From contig JAJYTE010000025.1 of NCBI GenBank assembly GCA_021793215.1, forward strand, positions 1 to 37,846: DNA of 37,846 bases. Direction: 5' to 3'. Made by a program: the position numbers and the translations under genes. Origin of the DNA: Bacillota bacterium (GTDB lineage: Bacteria; Bacillota; Sulfobacillia; JAJZYS01; JAJYTV01). The first letter of the stretch is position 1. Every line of letters starts with the position of its first letter. The notes below the pieces were generated by a model, which made no database searches, was not told the origin of the DNA, and saw nothing but the letters and a program-made list of their open reading frames with translations. Positions 31,969 to 37,846 of the stretch are shown here, one piece after another.

Positions 31969-33036
31969 TTGATCGAGGCGTCGCGCAGTCCGCGAGGGCA
32001 ATCCGCGGCTCTCGCGGTGGTCGTCTTCATCGTCCTCCTGCTCGCAGGGCTCTTCTACGCCAAGTGGGATCCCTACTTCCACAAGGCGTTCACGGCGGCG
32101 GCCAGTCACACGCTGGGCGCGTCGATCATCAGCGGGAGCGCGGCGAACCCGCCGGCACCGTCGCTCGCGGCCGCCTGGGACTACTTCCTTGTCTACTTCA
32201 AGGACATCTGGATCGCCCTCGTCGTCGGCCTCGTCCTCGGCGCGGGCGTGCAGGCACTCCTGCCGCGCGATTGGCTCCTGCGCGTCTTCGGCGCCGCCAG
32301 CGCGAGGAGCGTGCTGCTCGCAGGAGTCCTGGCGGTCCCGTCCATGATGTGCACCTGCTGCTCGGCGCCGATGGTCGTGGGCATGCGCCGCGCCAAGGTG
32401 TCGAACGGCGCAGCGCTCGCGTACTGGCTCGGCAACCCGGTGCTGAACCCGGCGACGATCATCTTCATCGGCTTCGTCCTCGGGTGGAACTGGGCGGTGC
32501 TCCGGATCGTGCTCGGGCTCCTCCTCGTCGCGGGCGCCGCGTGGCTCGGCAACCGGGAGGACCGGCGCAGCGGCTCCGAGACCGCGCAGGCGCTCCTCTC
32601 GTCCCTGCCGCCCGAGGAGCGCCAGCCCTCGAATCGGCTGCTCGCATGGCTTCGCGCCCTCTGGCGCCTTTGCGTCGGCCTGATCCCGGAGTACATCGTC
32701 GTGGTCGCCGTGCTCGGCCTCGCCCGCGCCTGGCTCTTCCCGGCGATGTCGCCGGCAATCGGCGGAAGCATCCTTCTGCTCCTCGGCCTCGCCATCGCGG
32801 GCACGCTGTTCGTCATCCCGACGGCGGGCGAGGTCCCGGTGATCCAGACGCTTGTGACGTACGGCCTCGGGGCAGGTTCGGCGGGCGCGCTGATGATGAC
32901 GCTGCCGGCCGTCAGCCTGCCGTCGCTCGTGATGGTCGGACGCGCGGTGTCCTGGCGCCTCCTCGTGCGCGTCGCGGTGCTGGTCGCCGCCGCGGGCATC
33001 GTCACGGGGCTTCTCGCGCTCGCCCTCGGCTTCTAG
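31969..33036 (+). CDS. UPF0718/ArsP-type permease
   Basis: A 355-residue membrane protein with about eight to ten helices in two halves. The hallmark is SMMCTCCSAPMVVGMRRAKVS followed by YWLGNPVLNPATIIF, with a matching later segment IPTAGEVPVIQTLV and GAGSAGALMMTLPAVSLPSL. These are typical of the DUF318/YraQ/ArsP permease family, some of whose members export organoarsenicals or related thiol-reactive species; a CxCC motif in a helix fits metal or metalloid binding. TTG at 31969 follows AAGGGGGGAG by five bases. The divergent LysR gene probably controls it. Substrate unknown. Confidence 0.85.
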   Translation: MIEASRSPRGQSAALAVVVFIVLLLAGLFYAKWDPYFHKAFTAAASHTLGASIISGSAANPPAPSLAAAWDYFLVYFKDIWIALVVGLVLGAGVQALLPRDWLLRVFGAASARSVLLAGVLAVPSMMCTCCSAPMVVGMRRAKVSNGAALAYWLGNPVLNPATIIFIGFVLGWNWAVLRIVLGLLLVAGAAWLGNREDRRSGSETAQALLSSLPPEERQPSNRLLAWLRALWRLCVGLIPEYIVVVAVLGLARAWLFPAMSPAIGGSILLLLGLAIAGTLFVIPTAGEVPVIQTLVTYGLGAGSAGALMMTLPAVSLPSLVMVGRAVSWRLLVRVAVLVAAAGIVTGLLALALGF

Positions 33037-33096
33037 GAACCGGCGAGGGCGCGCGGCAGGGGGCCCAAGTCCACCCTCAAGAGCGTCTACCGACGC

Positions 33097-33117
33097 GGGC
33101 GGCCCCCAAGGCCGCCC
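33097..33117. terminator. Hairpin between the permease and gltX
   Basis: GGGCGGCC (33097-33104) pairs perfectly with GGCCGCCC (33110-33117) across a CCCAA loop; TCCTTGG follows. It ends just before the gltX -10 box, so it may terminate the permease transcript. Confidence 0.4.
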
Positions 33118-33121
33118 TCCT

Positions 33122-33130
33122 TGGTATAAT
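33122..33130 (+). promoter_or_regulatory. Extended -10 promoter of gltX
   Basis: TGG-TATAAT: a consensus -10 box (33125-33130) preceded by TGn. No -35 box is apparent, because the upstream hairpin occupies that place. The start point would be near 33137. Confidence 0.5.
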
Positions 33131-33163
33131 GGCTTGGCATATTCACAACGTTGGAGGCGGAGC

Positions 33164-34612
33164 ATGGCGGCTGTTCGCACGCGGTACGCGCCGAGTCCCA
33201 CCGGCAAAATGCACCTTGGCAACCTGCGCACGGGCCTCTACGCCTACCTCACAGCCCGCAAGGCGCACGGCCAGTTCATCCTGCGCATCGAGGACACCGA
33301 CCAGGACCGCCGGAGCGAGGGCGCGCTGCAGGCGATCTACGACACGCTCTCGCGCGTCGGGCTGCAGCACGACGAGGGCCCCGACGTCGGCGGGCCGTAC
33401 GGGCCCTACGTGCAGAGCGAGCGCCTCGAGATCTACCGGCGGTACGCGGACGAGCTGATCGCCCTGGGCGGCGCCTACCGCTGCTTCTGCACGCCTGAGG
33501 CGGTCGAGGAGCAGCGAGCACGGGCGCGCCGCGAGCACCGCCCGTTCAAGGACGAGCGATGCCGCGAGCTCGCGCCGGAGGAGGGCGCGCGGCGCGCCGC
33601 GGCGGGGGAGGGCTTCGTCGTCCGCCAGGCGACGCCGCGCACCGGCACGACGAGCTACGACGACGTCGTGTTCGGCCGGATCGCGATCGACAACGCCGAG
33701 CTCGACGACAGCGTGCTGGTGAAGTCGGACGGTTTCCCCACCTACAACTTCGCGAACGTCGTGGACGACCACCTGATGGAGATCAGCCACGTGATGCGCG
33801 GGGCGGAGTACCTCTCCTCGACGCCGAAGTACATCCTGATCTACCAGGCCTTCGGCTGGGACATCCCCGTGCACGTCCACCTCCCGGTGATCAACAAGAC
33901 GGCGACGGAGAAGCTCAGCAAGCGGCATGGCGACGCGTCCTTCGAGGACTACGACGCGAAGGGCTACCTGCCGCATGCGATCCTCAACTACATCGCGCTG
34001 CTCGGGTGGTCGCCGGGTACAGACCAGGAGTTCTTCACCCTCCCCGAACTCGTGGAGAGCTTCAGCTTCGAGGGGCTCTCGAAGTCGCCCGCGATCTTCG
34101 ATCTGCAGAAGATGCGCTGGATGAACGGCGAGTACCTGCGCCGCCTGCCCCTCGAGGAGTTCCACGCGCTCGCGCTCCCCTGGTACCCCGAGGAGGTCCG
34201 CCGCGCGGGAGTCGACCTCCTGGCGCTCAGCCGGCTGCTGCACAGCCGCACCGAGGTGCTTTCTGAGATCCCGTCGGCCATCGACTTCGTCGCCGATCTG
34301 CCGGACTACGACCCGGCCCTCTACGAGCACAAGAAGATGAAGACCGACGCTGCCGTGGCGTCCGAGAGTCTGCGCGGCGCGCGGCGCGCGCTGCAGGCGC
34401 TCGAGCCGTTCACGCAGGACGGGGTGCACGGCGCGCTCGAGGCGCTGGCGCAGGAGACCGGCAGGAAGAACGGTCAGGTGATGTACCCCGTGCGCGTCGC
34501 CCTCTCGGGCAAGGAGTTCACGCCGGGCGGGGCGAGCGAACTGTCGGAGCTCCTGGGACGTGAGGAGGCGCTGCGCCGCATCGACGTCGGCATCGAGAAG
34601 CTCGCACGCTGA
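33164..34612 (+). CDS. gltX: Glutamyl-tRNA synthetase
   Basis: A 482-residue class I synthetase. The HIGH-type motif is RYAPSPTGKMHLGNLRTGLY near the start, ILRIEDTDQDR follows, and the KMSKS-type motif is EKLSKRHGDASFEDY near residue 247. FPTYNFANVVDDHLMEISHVMRG and the C-terminal anticodon-binding helical domain (GRKNGQVMYPVRVALSGKEFTPG) are typical. It attaches Glu to tRNA-Glu, and in bacteria lacking GlnRS also to tRNA-Gln. ATG at 33164 has GGAGGCGGAGC upstream; a longer frame from 33134 would begin at the promoter. Length is normal for the family. Confidence 0.97.
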   Translation: MAAVRTRYAPSPTGKMHLGNLRTGLYAYLTARKAHGQFILRIEDTDQDRRSEGALQAIYDTLSRVGLQHDEGPDVGGPYGPYVQSERLEIYRRYADELIALGGAYRCFCTPEAVEEQRARARREHRPFKDERCRELAPEEGARRAAAGEGFVVRQATPRTGTTSYDDVVFGRIAIDNAELDDSVLVKSDGFPTYNFANVVDDHLMEISHVMRGAEYLSSTPKYILIYQAFGWDIPVHVHLPVINKTATEKLSKRHGDASFEDYDAKGYLPHAILNYIALLGWSPGTDQEFFTLPELVESFSFEGLSKSPAIFDLQKMRWMNGEYLRRLPLEEFHALALPWYPEEVRRAGVDLLALSRLLHSRTEVLSEIPSAIDFVADLPDYDPALYEHKKMKTDAAVASESLRGARRALQALEPFTQDGVHGALEALAQETGRKNGQVMYPVRVALSGKEFTPGGASELSELLGREEALRRIDVGIEKLAR

Positions 34613-34646
34613 AGGAGGCCACCGCCGACGGGCGGGGGCCTCCTTC
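34611..34646. terminator. Bidirectional terminator hairpin after gltX
   Basis: GAAGGAGGCC (34611-34620) pairs with GGCCTCCTTC (34637-34646), and CCGCC/GGCGG pair inside. It begins in the gltX stop codon and lies between convergent genes. Confidence 0.8.
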
Positions 34647-34669
34647 GCTCTTCCGGCTTCGCGACGATC

Positions 34670-35251
34670 CTACCTGCCGAGCGCCCGCAGGACGTCGTCG
34701 GTGCTGCGGATCCGCCCGAGGCGCGAGAGCGCCACGCGCAGCGAGAAGGCGTGGTCCTCGGCCGCGCGCGCGCCGCAGGCGTCCTCGACGAACACCTGCT
34801 GGTAGCCACGCTCGTAGGCGTCGCGGGCCGTGCTCTCGACGCCGTAGTTCGTCGAGATGCCGCAGAGCAGGATCGTGTCGATGCCGCGCCGGCGCAGCTG
34901 AAGGTCGAGGTCTGTGCCGTAGAAGGCGCCCCACTGGCGCTTCCTGACGATATGGTCGCCTTCGCGCGGCCCCATCTCCGGCACGATCTCGTCCCAGCCT
35001 GGCTGCGGCGCGAACGCGGCCGGAGGCTGATCGGTGACCGGGCGCAGAGCATCCTGGCCGTCGCGCGACGGGCCGACGTGGACGAGGACGACGAACGCCC
35101 CCGCTGCGCGGCAGGCGTCCGCGAGCCGGGCGGCGTTCCCGACGACTGTCTGAACGTCGTGCGGCTGGGTCGGCATGCCGACGATCCCCTTCTGCAGGTC
35201 GATCACGACGAGGGCGCAGCGGCTCGGTTCCAGGTGAAGATCTTCTGGCAA
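34670..35251 (-). CDS. Isochorismatase-family cysteine hydrolase
   Basis: A 193-residue alpha/beta hydrolase of the isochorismatase/nicotinamidase superfamily. The triad is D18 (ALVVIDLQKGIV), K104 (IVRKRQWGAFYGTDLD) and C130 (ILLCGISTNYGVESTARDAYERGY). VLVHVGPSRDG and EDACGARAAEDH are also typical. Members hydrolyse amides, ureas or vinyl ethers; the substrate here is not evident. TTG at 35251 is chosen because ACGGAGG lies seven bases before it and homology begins just after. A frame open to 35431 has non-conserved, basic sequence. It is monocistronic and convergent with gltX. Confidence 0.88.
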   Translation of the reverse strand: MPEDLHLEPSRCALVVIDLQKGIVGMPTQPHDVQTVVGNAARLADACRAAGAFVVLVHVGPSRDGQDALRPVTDQPPAAFAPQPGWDEIVPEMGPREGDHIVRKRQWGAFYGTDLDLQLRRRGIDTILLCGISTNYGVESTARDAYERGYQQVFVEDACGARAAEDHAFSLRVALSRLGRIRSTDDVLRALGR

Positions 35252-35535
35252 GGCGATACCTCCGTCTTTCGGATCCTCGGACTTCGGCGTGCGCGGCGCA
35301 CGAACGGCCCAGAGCCCATTCGCTGCCGCGGTGGCGGACCTCCTGCGCCGCGTGGGGCCCACACCTTCACAGCATACCGGACTTGGACACCCGCTGCGCG
35401 CCGATGACATTGCGGCGCCGTCGCAGAACACATGGGATCGCCATGGAGCGCCGCGCTCTCGCGCGCCGAAGACATCCTCGCGCGCTCGGTGGCCTCGCCC
35501 CCCGGACCACGGCGAAGTTCATCGGCTGGCCGCTC

Positions 35536-35597
35536 GTTTTTCGCGGAACGGATTCTGGCTTCGCCAGCATTTCGCGTGTTCGTTCATGCATTTCGCG
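35536..35597. repeat. Three helically phased TTTCGCG repeats
   Basis: GTTTTTCGCG at 35536-35545, GCATTTCGCG at 35567-35576 and GCATTTCGCG at 35588-35597. The spacings are 31 and 21 bases, about three and two helical turns, as expected for sites on one DNA face upstream of the nuo promoter. Confidence 0.4.
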
Positions 35598-35631
35598 GGG
35601 AAACCCGGATTTTGCACCAGCATGTCCGCTA

Positions 35632-35660
35632 TTGAAAAAGCAAGAGGAAAAGTTCACAAT
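35632..35660 (+). promoter_or_regulatory. Possible nuo operon promoter
   Basis: TTGAAA (35632-35637) and CACAAT (35655-35660) with a 17-base spacer. A second overlapping possibility uses TTCACA (35653) and TAGATA. Either would leave a leader of about 200 bases before nuoA. Confidence 0.3.
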
Positions 35661-35680
35661 CTTATTGTAGACAATTAGAT

Positions 35681-35760
35681 AGATGACATGTGCAGTAGGG
35701 AATCAATCGGACAATTGCACTGTACTCTGTTCTTCTTTAACGATCAGCAGAGTGTCATCT
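35681..35760. repeat. 80-base segment with eight-base terminal inverted repeats
   Basis: AGATGACA (35681-35688) is repeated inverted as TGTCATCT (35753-35760). Similarity continues weakly inward (TGTGCAG against CTCTGCTG). No target-site duplication is seen. It may be a regulatory or structural element in the nuo leader. Confidence 0.25.
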
Positions 35761-35877
35761 GCCAATTGCGTGGACCGGGCCCAGTCACCGAATACGGGCC
35801 CAAAGAAACTAGCGTTCCCACTGATGGGACCGTGTGATACACTGACGGGTGGATTCTGGATCGTTGGGGGTGGCGGC

Positions 35878-36237
35878 TTGCTCACGAGCTACTTTCCGAT
35901 CGCGCTCTATTTCCTCGTCGCCGTTGTCATCGGCGTCGGTGTTCTCGGTGCGTCCCGGGTCATGGGGCCACGCAAGCCGAACGCCGCGAAGCTGCAGACG
36001 TACGAGTGCGGTGTAACACCGGAGGGCGAGGTCGGTCCGAGGTTCTCCGTGAAGTTCTACCTCGTCGCGATGCTGTTCATGATCTTCGACGTTGAAGCGG
36101 TGTCCTTCTACCCGTGGGCAGTGCTGATGCACCAGCTGCGGCTGTTCGGCCTGCTGGAGATGGCGCTGTTCGTCCTGGTTCTAGGGATCGGGTACGCGTA
36201 CGTTTGGAAGAGGGGGGGATTCCAATGGCAGGAGTAG
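35878..36237 (+). CDS. nuoA: NADH-quinone oxidoreductase subunit A
   Basis: A 119-residue membrane subunit of complex I with three helices. It has the conserved loop [38 protein letters not shown] (read in parts: [16 protein letters not shown] and [22 protein letters not shown]), the segment near the quinone chamber. TTG at 35878 gives the family length and follows GGGGGTGG; a frame open to 35683 covers leader DNA without homology. It is first in the operon and overlaps nuoB by 13 bases. Confidence 0.95.
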   Translation: MLTSYFPIALYFLVAVVIGVGVLGASRVMGPRKPNAAKLQTYECGVTPEGEVGPRFSVKFYLVAMLFMIFDVEAVSFYPWAVLMHQLRLFGLLEMALFVLVLGIGYAYVWKRGGFQWQE

Positions 36238-36725
36238 AGGACCGTCCAATCCTCTTCGCCCGCATGGATCAGCTCGCCAACTGGGCGCGCGCGAACTCAT
36301 TGTGGCCGGCCCAGTTCGGGCTCGCCTGCTGCGCCATTGAGATGATGGCGACGGCGGGTTCCCGCTTCGACCTGTCCCGCTTCGGCGCCGAGGTCATGCG
36401 CGCGTCACCCCGCCAAGCCGACGTGATGATCGTTGCCGGCCGGGTCTCGCAGAAGATGGCTCCGGTCGTTCGCCAGCTGTACGACCAGATGCCGGAGCCG
36501 AAGTGGGTCATCTCGATGGGTGCCTGCGCTTCGGTGGGCGGCGTCTTCAACAACTACGCGATCGTGCAGGGAGTCGACCGGGTGGTGCCGGTCGATGTCT
36601 ACGTTCCTGGCTGCCCGCCGACCCCTGAGGGGCTGATCGACGGCGTCATGGAACTGCAGAAGAAGATCATGCGCGGCGGTCGTCCGGTCGCGCCCGCGAT
36701 GCAGGCCGGGGGGGCGCGGGCATGA
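36225..36725 (+). CDS. nuoB: NADH-quinone oxidoreductase subunit B
   Basis: A 166-residue subunit that holds the terminal [4Fe-4S] cluster N2. The ligands are visible: C35 and C36 ([11 protein letters not shown]), C101 ([12 protein letters not shown]) and C130 ([15 protein letters not shown]). It sits at the junction of the peripheral arm and the membrane and passes electrons to quinone. ATG at 36225 follows AGGGGGGGA and lies inside the end of nuoA. It is coupled to nuoC by an ATGA overlap. Confidence 0.97.
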   Translation: MAGVEDRPILFARMDQLANWARANSLWPAQFGLACCAIEMMATAGSRFDLSRFGAEVMRASPRQADVMIVAGRVSQKMAPVVRQLYDQMPEPKWVISMGACASVGGVFNNYAIVQGVDRVVPVDVYVPGCPPTPEGLIDGVMELQKKIMRGGRPVAPAMQAGGARA

Positions 36726-37189
36726 GCGAAATCCTCGAGAAGTTGCAGGAGACGTTCGGCGAGCGCATTCGCGTCACGACGTCGCTCGACCAGACGGTCG
36801 TGCACGTCGCTGCGGGCGAGATCGTGAGCGTTGTCACATTCTTGAAGTCCCAGGGCTTTGCGATGCTGATCGACCTGTCCGCCGTCGACTACCTCGAGCG
36901 CGAGCCGCGCTTCGACGTCGTCTACATCCTTTACCACCTCGAGCAGCGCCAGTGGCTGCGCCTTCTGGTCCAGGTCTACGGCGAGGAGCCGCAACTGCCG
37001 AGCATCGCGCACGTCTTCGCGTCGGCCAACTGGGCCGAGCGTGAGTGCTACGACATGTTCGGCATCACCTTCCGCGGTCACCCGAACCTCAAGCGCATCC
37101 TCATGCCGGACGACTGGCAGGGGCATCCGCTGCGCAAGGACTACCCGTTGACCGGAACCGATCCACTACCGCCGCTCGCGCGAGAGTAG
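36722..37189 (+). CDS. nuoC: NADH-quinone oxidoreductase subunit C
   Basis: A 155-residue subunit of the complex I 30-kDa family. The family signature [20 protein letters not shown] is present near residue 104, then [18 protein letters not shown]. It is a separate gene here, not fused to nuoD as in enterobacteria. The start codon overlaps the nuoB stop by four bases. It supports the N2 region of the peripheral arm. Confidence 0.96.
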   Translation: MSEILEKLQETFGERIRVTTSLDQTVVHVAAGEIVSVVTFLKSQGFAMLIDLSAVDYLEREPRFDVVYILYHLEQRQWLRLLVQVYGEEPQLPSIAHVFASANWAERECYDMFGITFRGHPNLKRILMPDDWQGHPLRKDYPLTGTDPLPPLARE

Positions 37190-37201
37190 GAGGGTTTCCG
37201 A

Positions 37202-37846
37202 GTGGCTGACACGGAACTGGGCAGGGTCGACCCTGAGACCGGCCTCAAGCCCATGGTCATCAACCTGGGACCGCAGCACCCCAGTACGCACGGCGTGCTG
37301 CGCGTGCGCCTCGCGCTGGACGGCGAGCAGATCCGCGGTTGCGAGCCGGTGATCGGCTACCTGCACACCGGCATCGAGAAGAACTGCGAGGACCTCACGT
37401 TCAACCAGGCGATCACGCTTACGGACCGCATGGACTATCTTTCCCCGATCACGAACAACTTCGGCTACGTGCTGGCGGTCGAGAAGCTCCTCGGCGTCGA
37501 GGTGCCGAAGCGCTGCCAGTACATCCGCGTGATGTTCGCGGAGCTCTCGCGCATCGCGAGCCACCTCGTGTGGCTCGGCACGTCCGCGATGGACATGGGC
37601 GCGATGTCGCCATTCTTCTACTGCCTGCAGCAGCGCGAACTGATCCTCGACCTGATCGAGGCGACCGCGGGCACGCGCATGAACCCGAGCTACTTCCGCG
37701 TCGGCGGACTCCTGAACGATCTCCCGCCGGGCTTCTTCGAGCGCCTGAAGAAGTTCCTCGACGGCTTCCCGACCTGGCTCGGGGAGTACCACCGCCTTTT
37801 GGACCAGAACCCGATCTGGCTCGAGCGCCTCAAGGGCACCGGCGTA
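37202..37846 (+). CDS. nuoD: NADH-quinone oxidoreductase subunit D, cut by the window
   Basis: The first 215 codons of the 49-kDa subunit, open at the right edge. It shows INLGPQHPSTHGVLRV, the quinone-site His region, followed by GYLHTGIEKNCED, RMDYLSPITNNFGYVLAVEK, MFAELSRIASHLVWLGTSAMDMGA in parts, and GTRMNPSYFRVGG. This subunit forms much of the quinone-reduction chamber with NuoB. GTG at 37202 has AGGAGGG seven to eight bases upstream. The remaining nuo genes presumably follow outside the window. Confidence 0.96.
   Translation, partial: MADTELGRVDPETGLKPMVINLGPQHPSTHGVLRVRLALDGEQIRGCEPVIGYLHTGIEKNCEDLTFNQAITLTDRMDYLSPITNNFGYVLAVEKLLGVEVPKRCQYIRVMFAELSRIASHLVWLGTSAMDMGAMSPFFYCLQQRELILDLIEATAGTRMNPSYFRVGGLLNDLPPGFFERLKKFLDGFPTWLGEYHRLLDQNPIWLERLKGTGV

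Larger units (their letters stand above)
35252..35877. other. 626-base gene-free region upstream of nuoA, locally AT-richer
   Basis: No coding frame here resembles a known protein. The part from about 35520 to 35820 is visibly richer in A and T than the rest of the window. It holds three TTTCGCG repeats (35536-35597), a promoter-like pair (35632-35660), several CAATT elements and an 80-base segment bounded by AGATGACA/TGTCATCT. It probably controls the nuo operon with a long leader. Confidence 0.5.

Noticed and set aside
35367-35670. Short open frames on both strands upstream of nuoA
   Set aside because: No ribosome sites, no family resemblance and conflicting frames in a region of changing base composition.

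Overview
The window is a high-G+C bacterial chromosome segment with strong purine-rich Shine-Dalgarno sites and frequent GTG and TTG starts. Tandem FemA/FemB-type ligases, a lipoprotein with a spore-type (YaaH-like) glycosidase fold, a MoxR/DUF58/transglutaminase operon and a nuoABCD operon suggest a high-G+C Gram-positive aerobe, possibly a deep-branching Bacillota. That placement is an inference and no marker here settles it. No tRNA, rRNA, CRISPR array, intact insertion sequence or prophage gene was seen.

Layout. (1) 1-1921: a ChrB-like (chromate/oxyanion response) locus. A stand-alone ChrB C-terminal-domain gene and a YncE-like propeller gene (cut by the window edge) run left. A ChrB split into two overlapping genes runs right. 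Two TGCAAC-N4-GTTGCA palindromes lie at the two predicted transcription starts. (2) 2028-2801: a PAP2 phosphatase gene broken by about four frameshifts. (3) 2970-15693: a catabolic island. Leftward are iclR, a glutamate-semialdehyde-type aldehyde dehydrogenase, a CatI/CatJ-like CoA-transferase, a class III aminotransferase, a 3-oxoadipyl-CoA-type thiolase and etfBA. Rightward are a second class III aminotransferase, an APC permease and a DAO-family FAD enzyme. Four copies of a TACGCA-N-TGCGTA palindrome sit in the divergent control region. (4) 15723-17564: a terminator, then a lipoprotein with a Gly/Thr-rich linker and a GH18-like domain whose catalytic Glu is Gln.

(5) 17771-22238: two translationally coupled FemAB ligases, a MntP-like efflux protein, a LysR regulator and a membrane protein. 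(6) 22249-26116: leftward moxR, DUF58 and tgpA-like genes. (7) 26275-28966: an ECF sigma factor overlapping a membrane-anchored protein with a short cytoplasmic N-terminus and a large extracytoplasmic Asp-box (BNR/Ycf48-like) propeller, a candidate sigma/anti-sigma sensor pair. (8) 29027-33036: a double HD-GYP protein, a Mug-type DNA glycosylase overlapping a LysR gene, and a divergent UPF0718-type permease with a CTCC motif. (9) 33164-35251: gltX and a convergent isochorismatase-family hydrolase. (10) 35252-35877: a gene-free, locally AT-richer leader. (11) 35878 to the end: nuoA, nuoB, nuoC and the start of nuoD.

The most interesting reading is region 3. Its enzymes could together form a route from a diamine or beta-amino acid (for example beta-lysine or 3-aminoadipate) to 3-oxoadipate and then to acetyl-CoA plus succinyl-CoA, with no aromatic-ring genes nearby. 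This is inference. The next most interesting are the sigma/propeller pair and the split, divergently regulated chrB locus.
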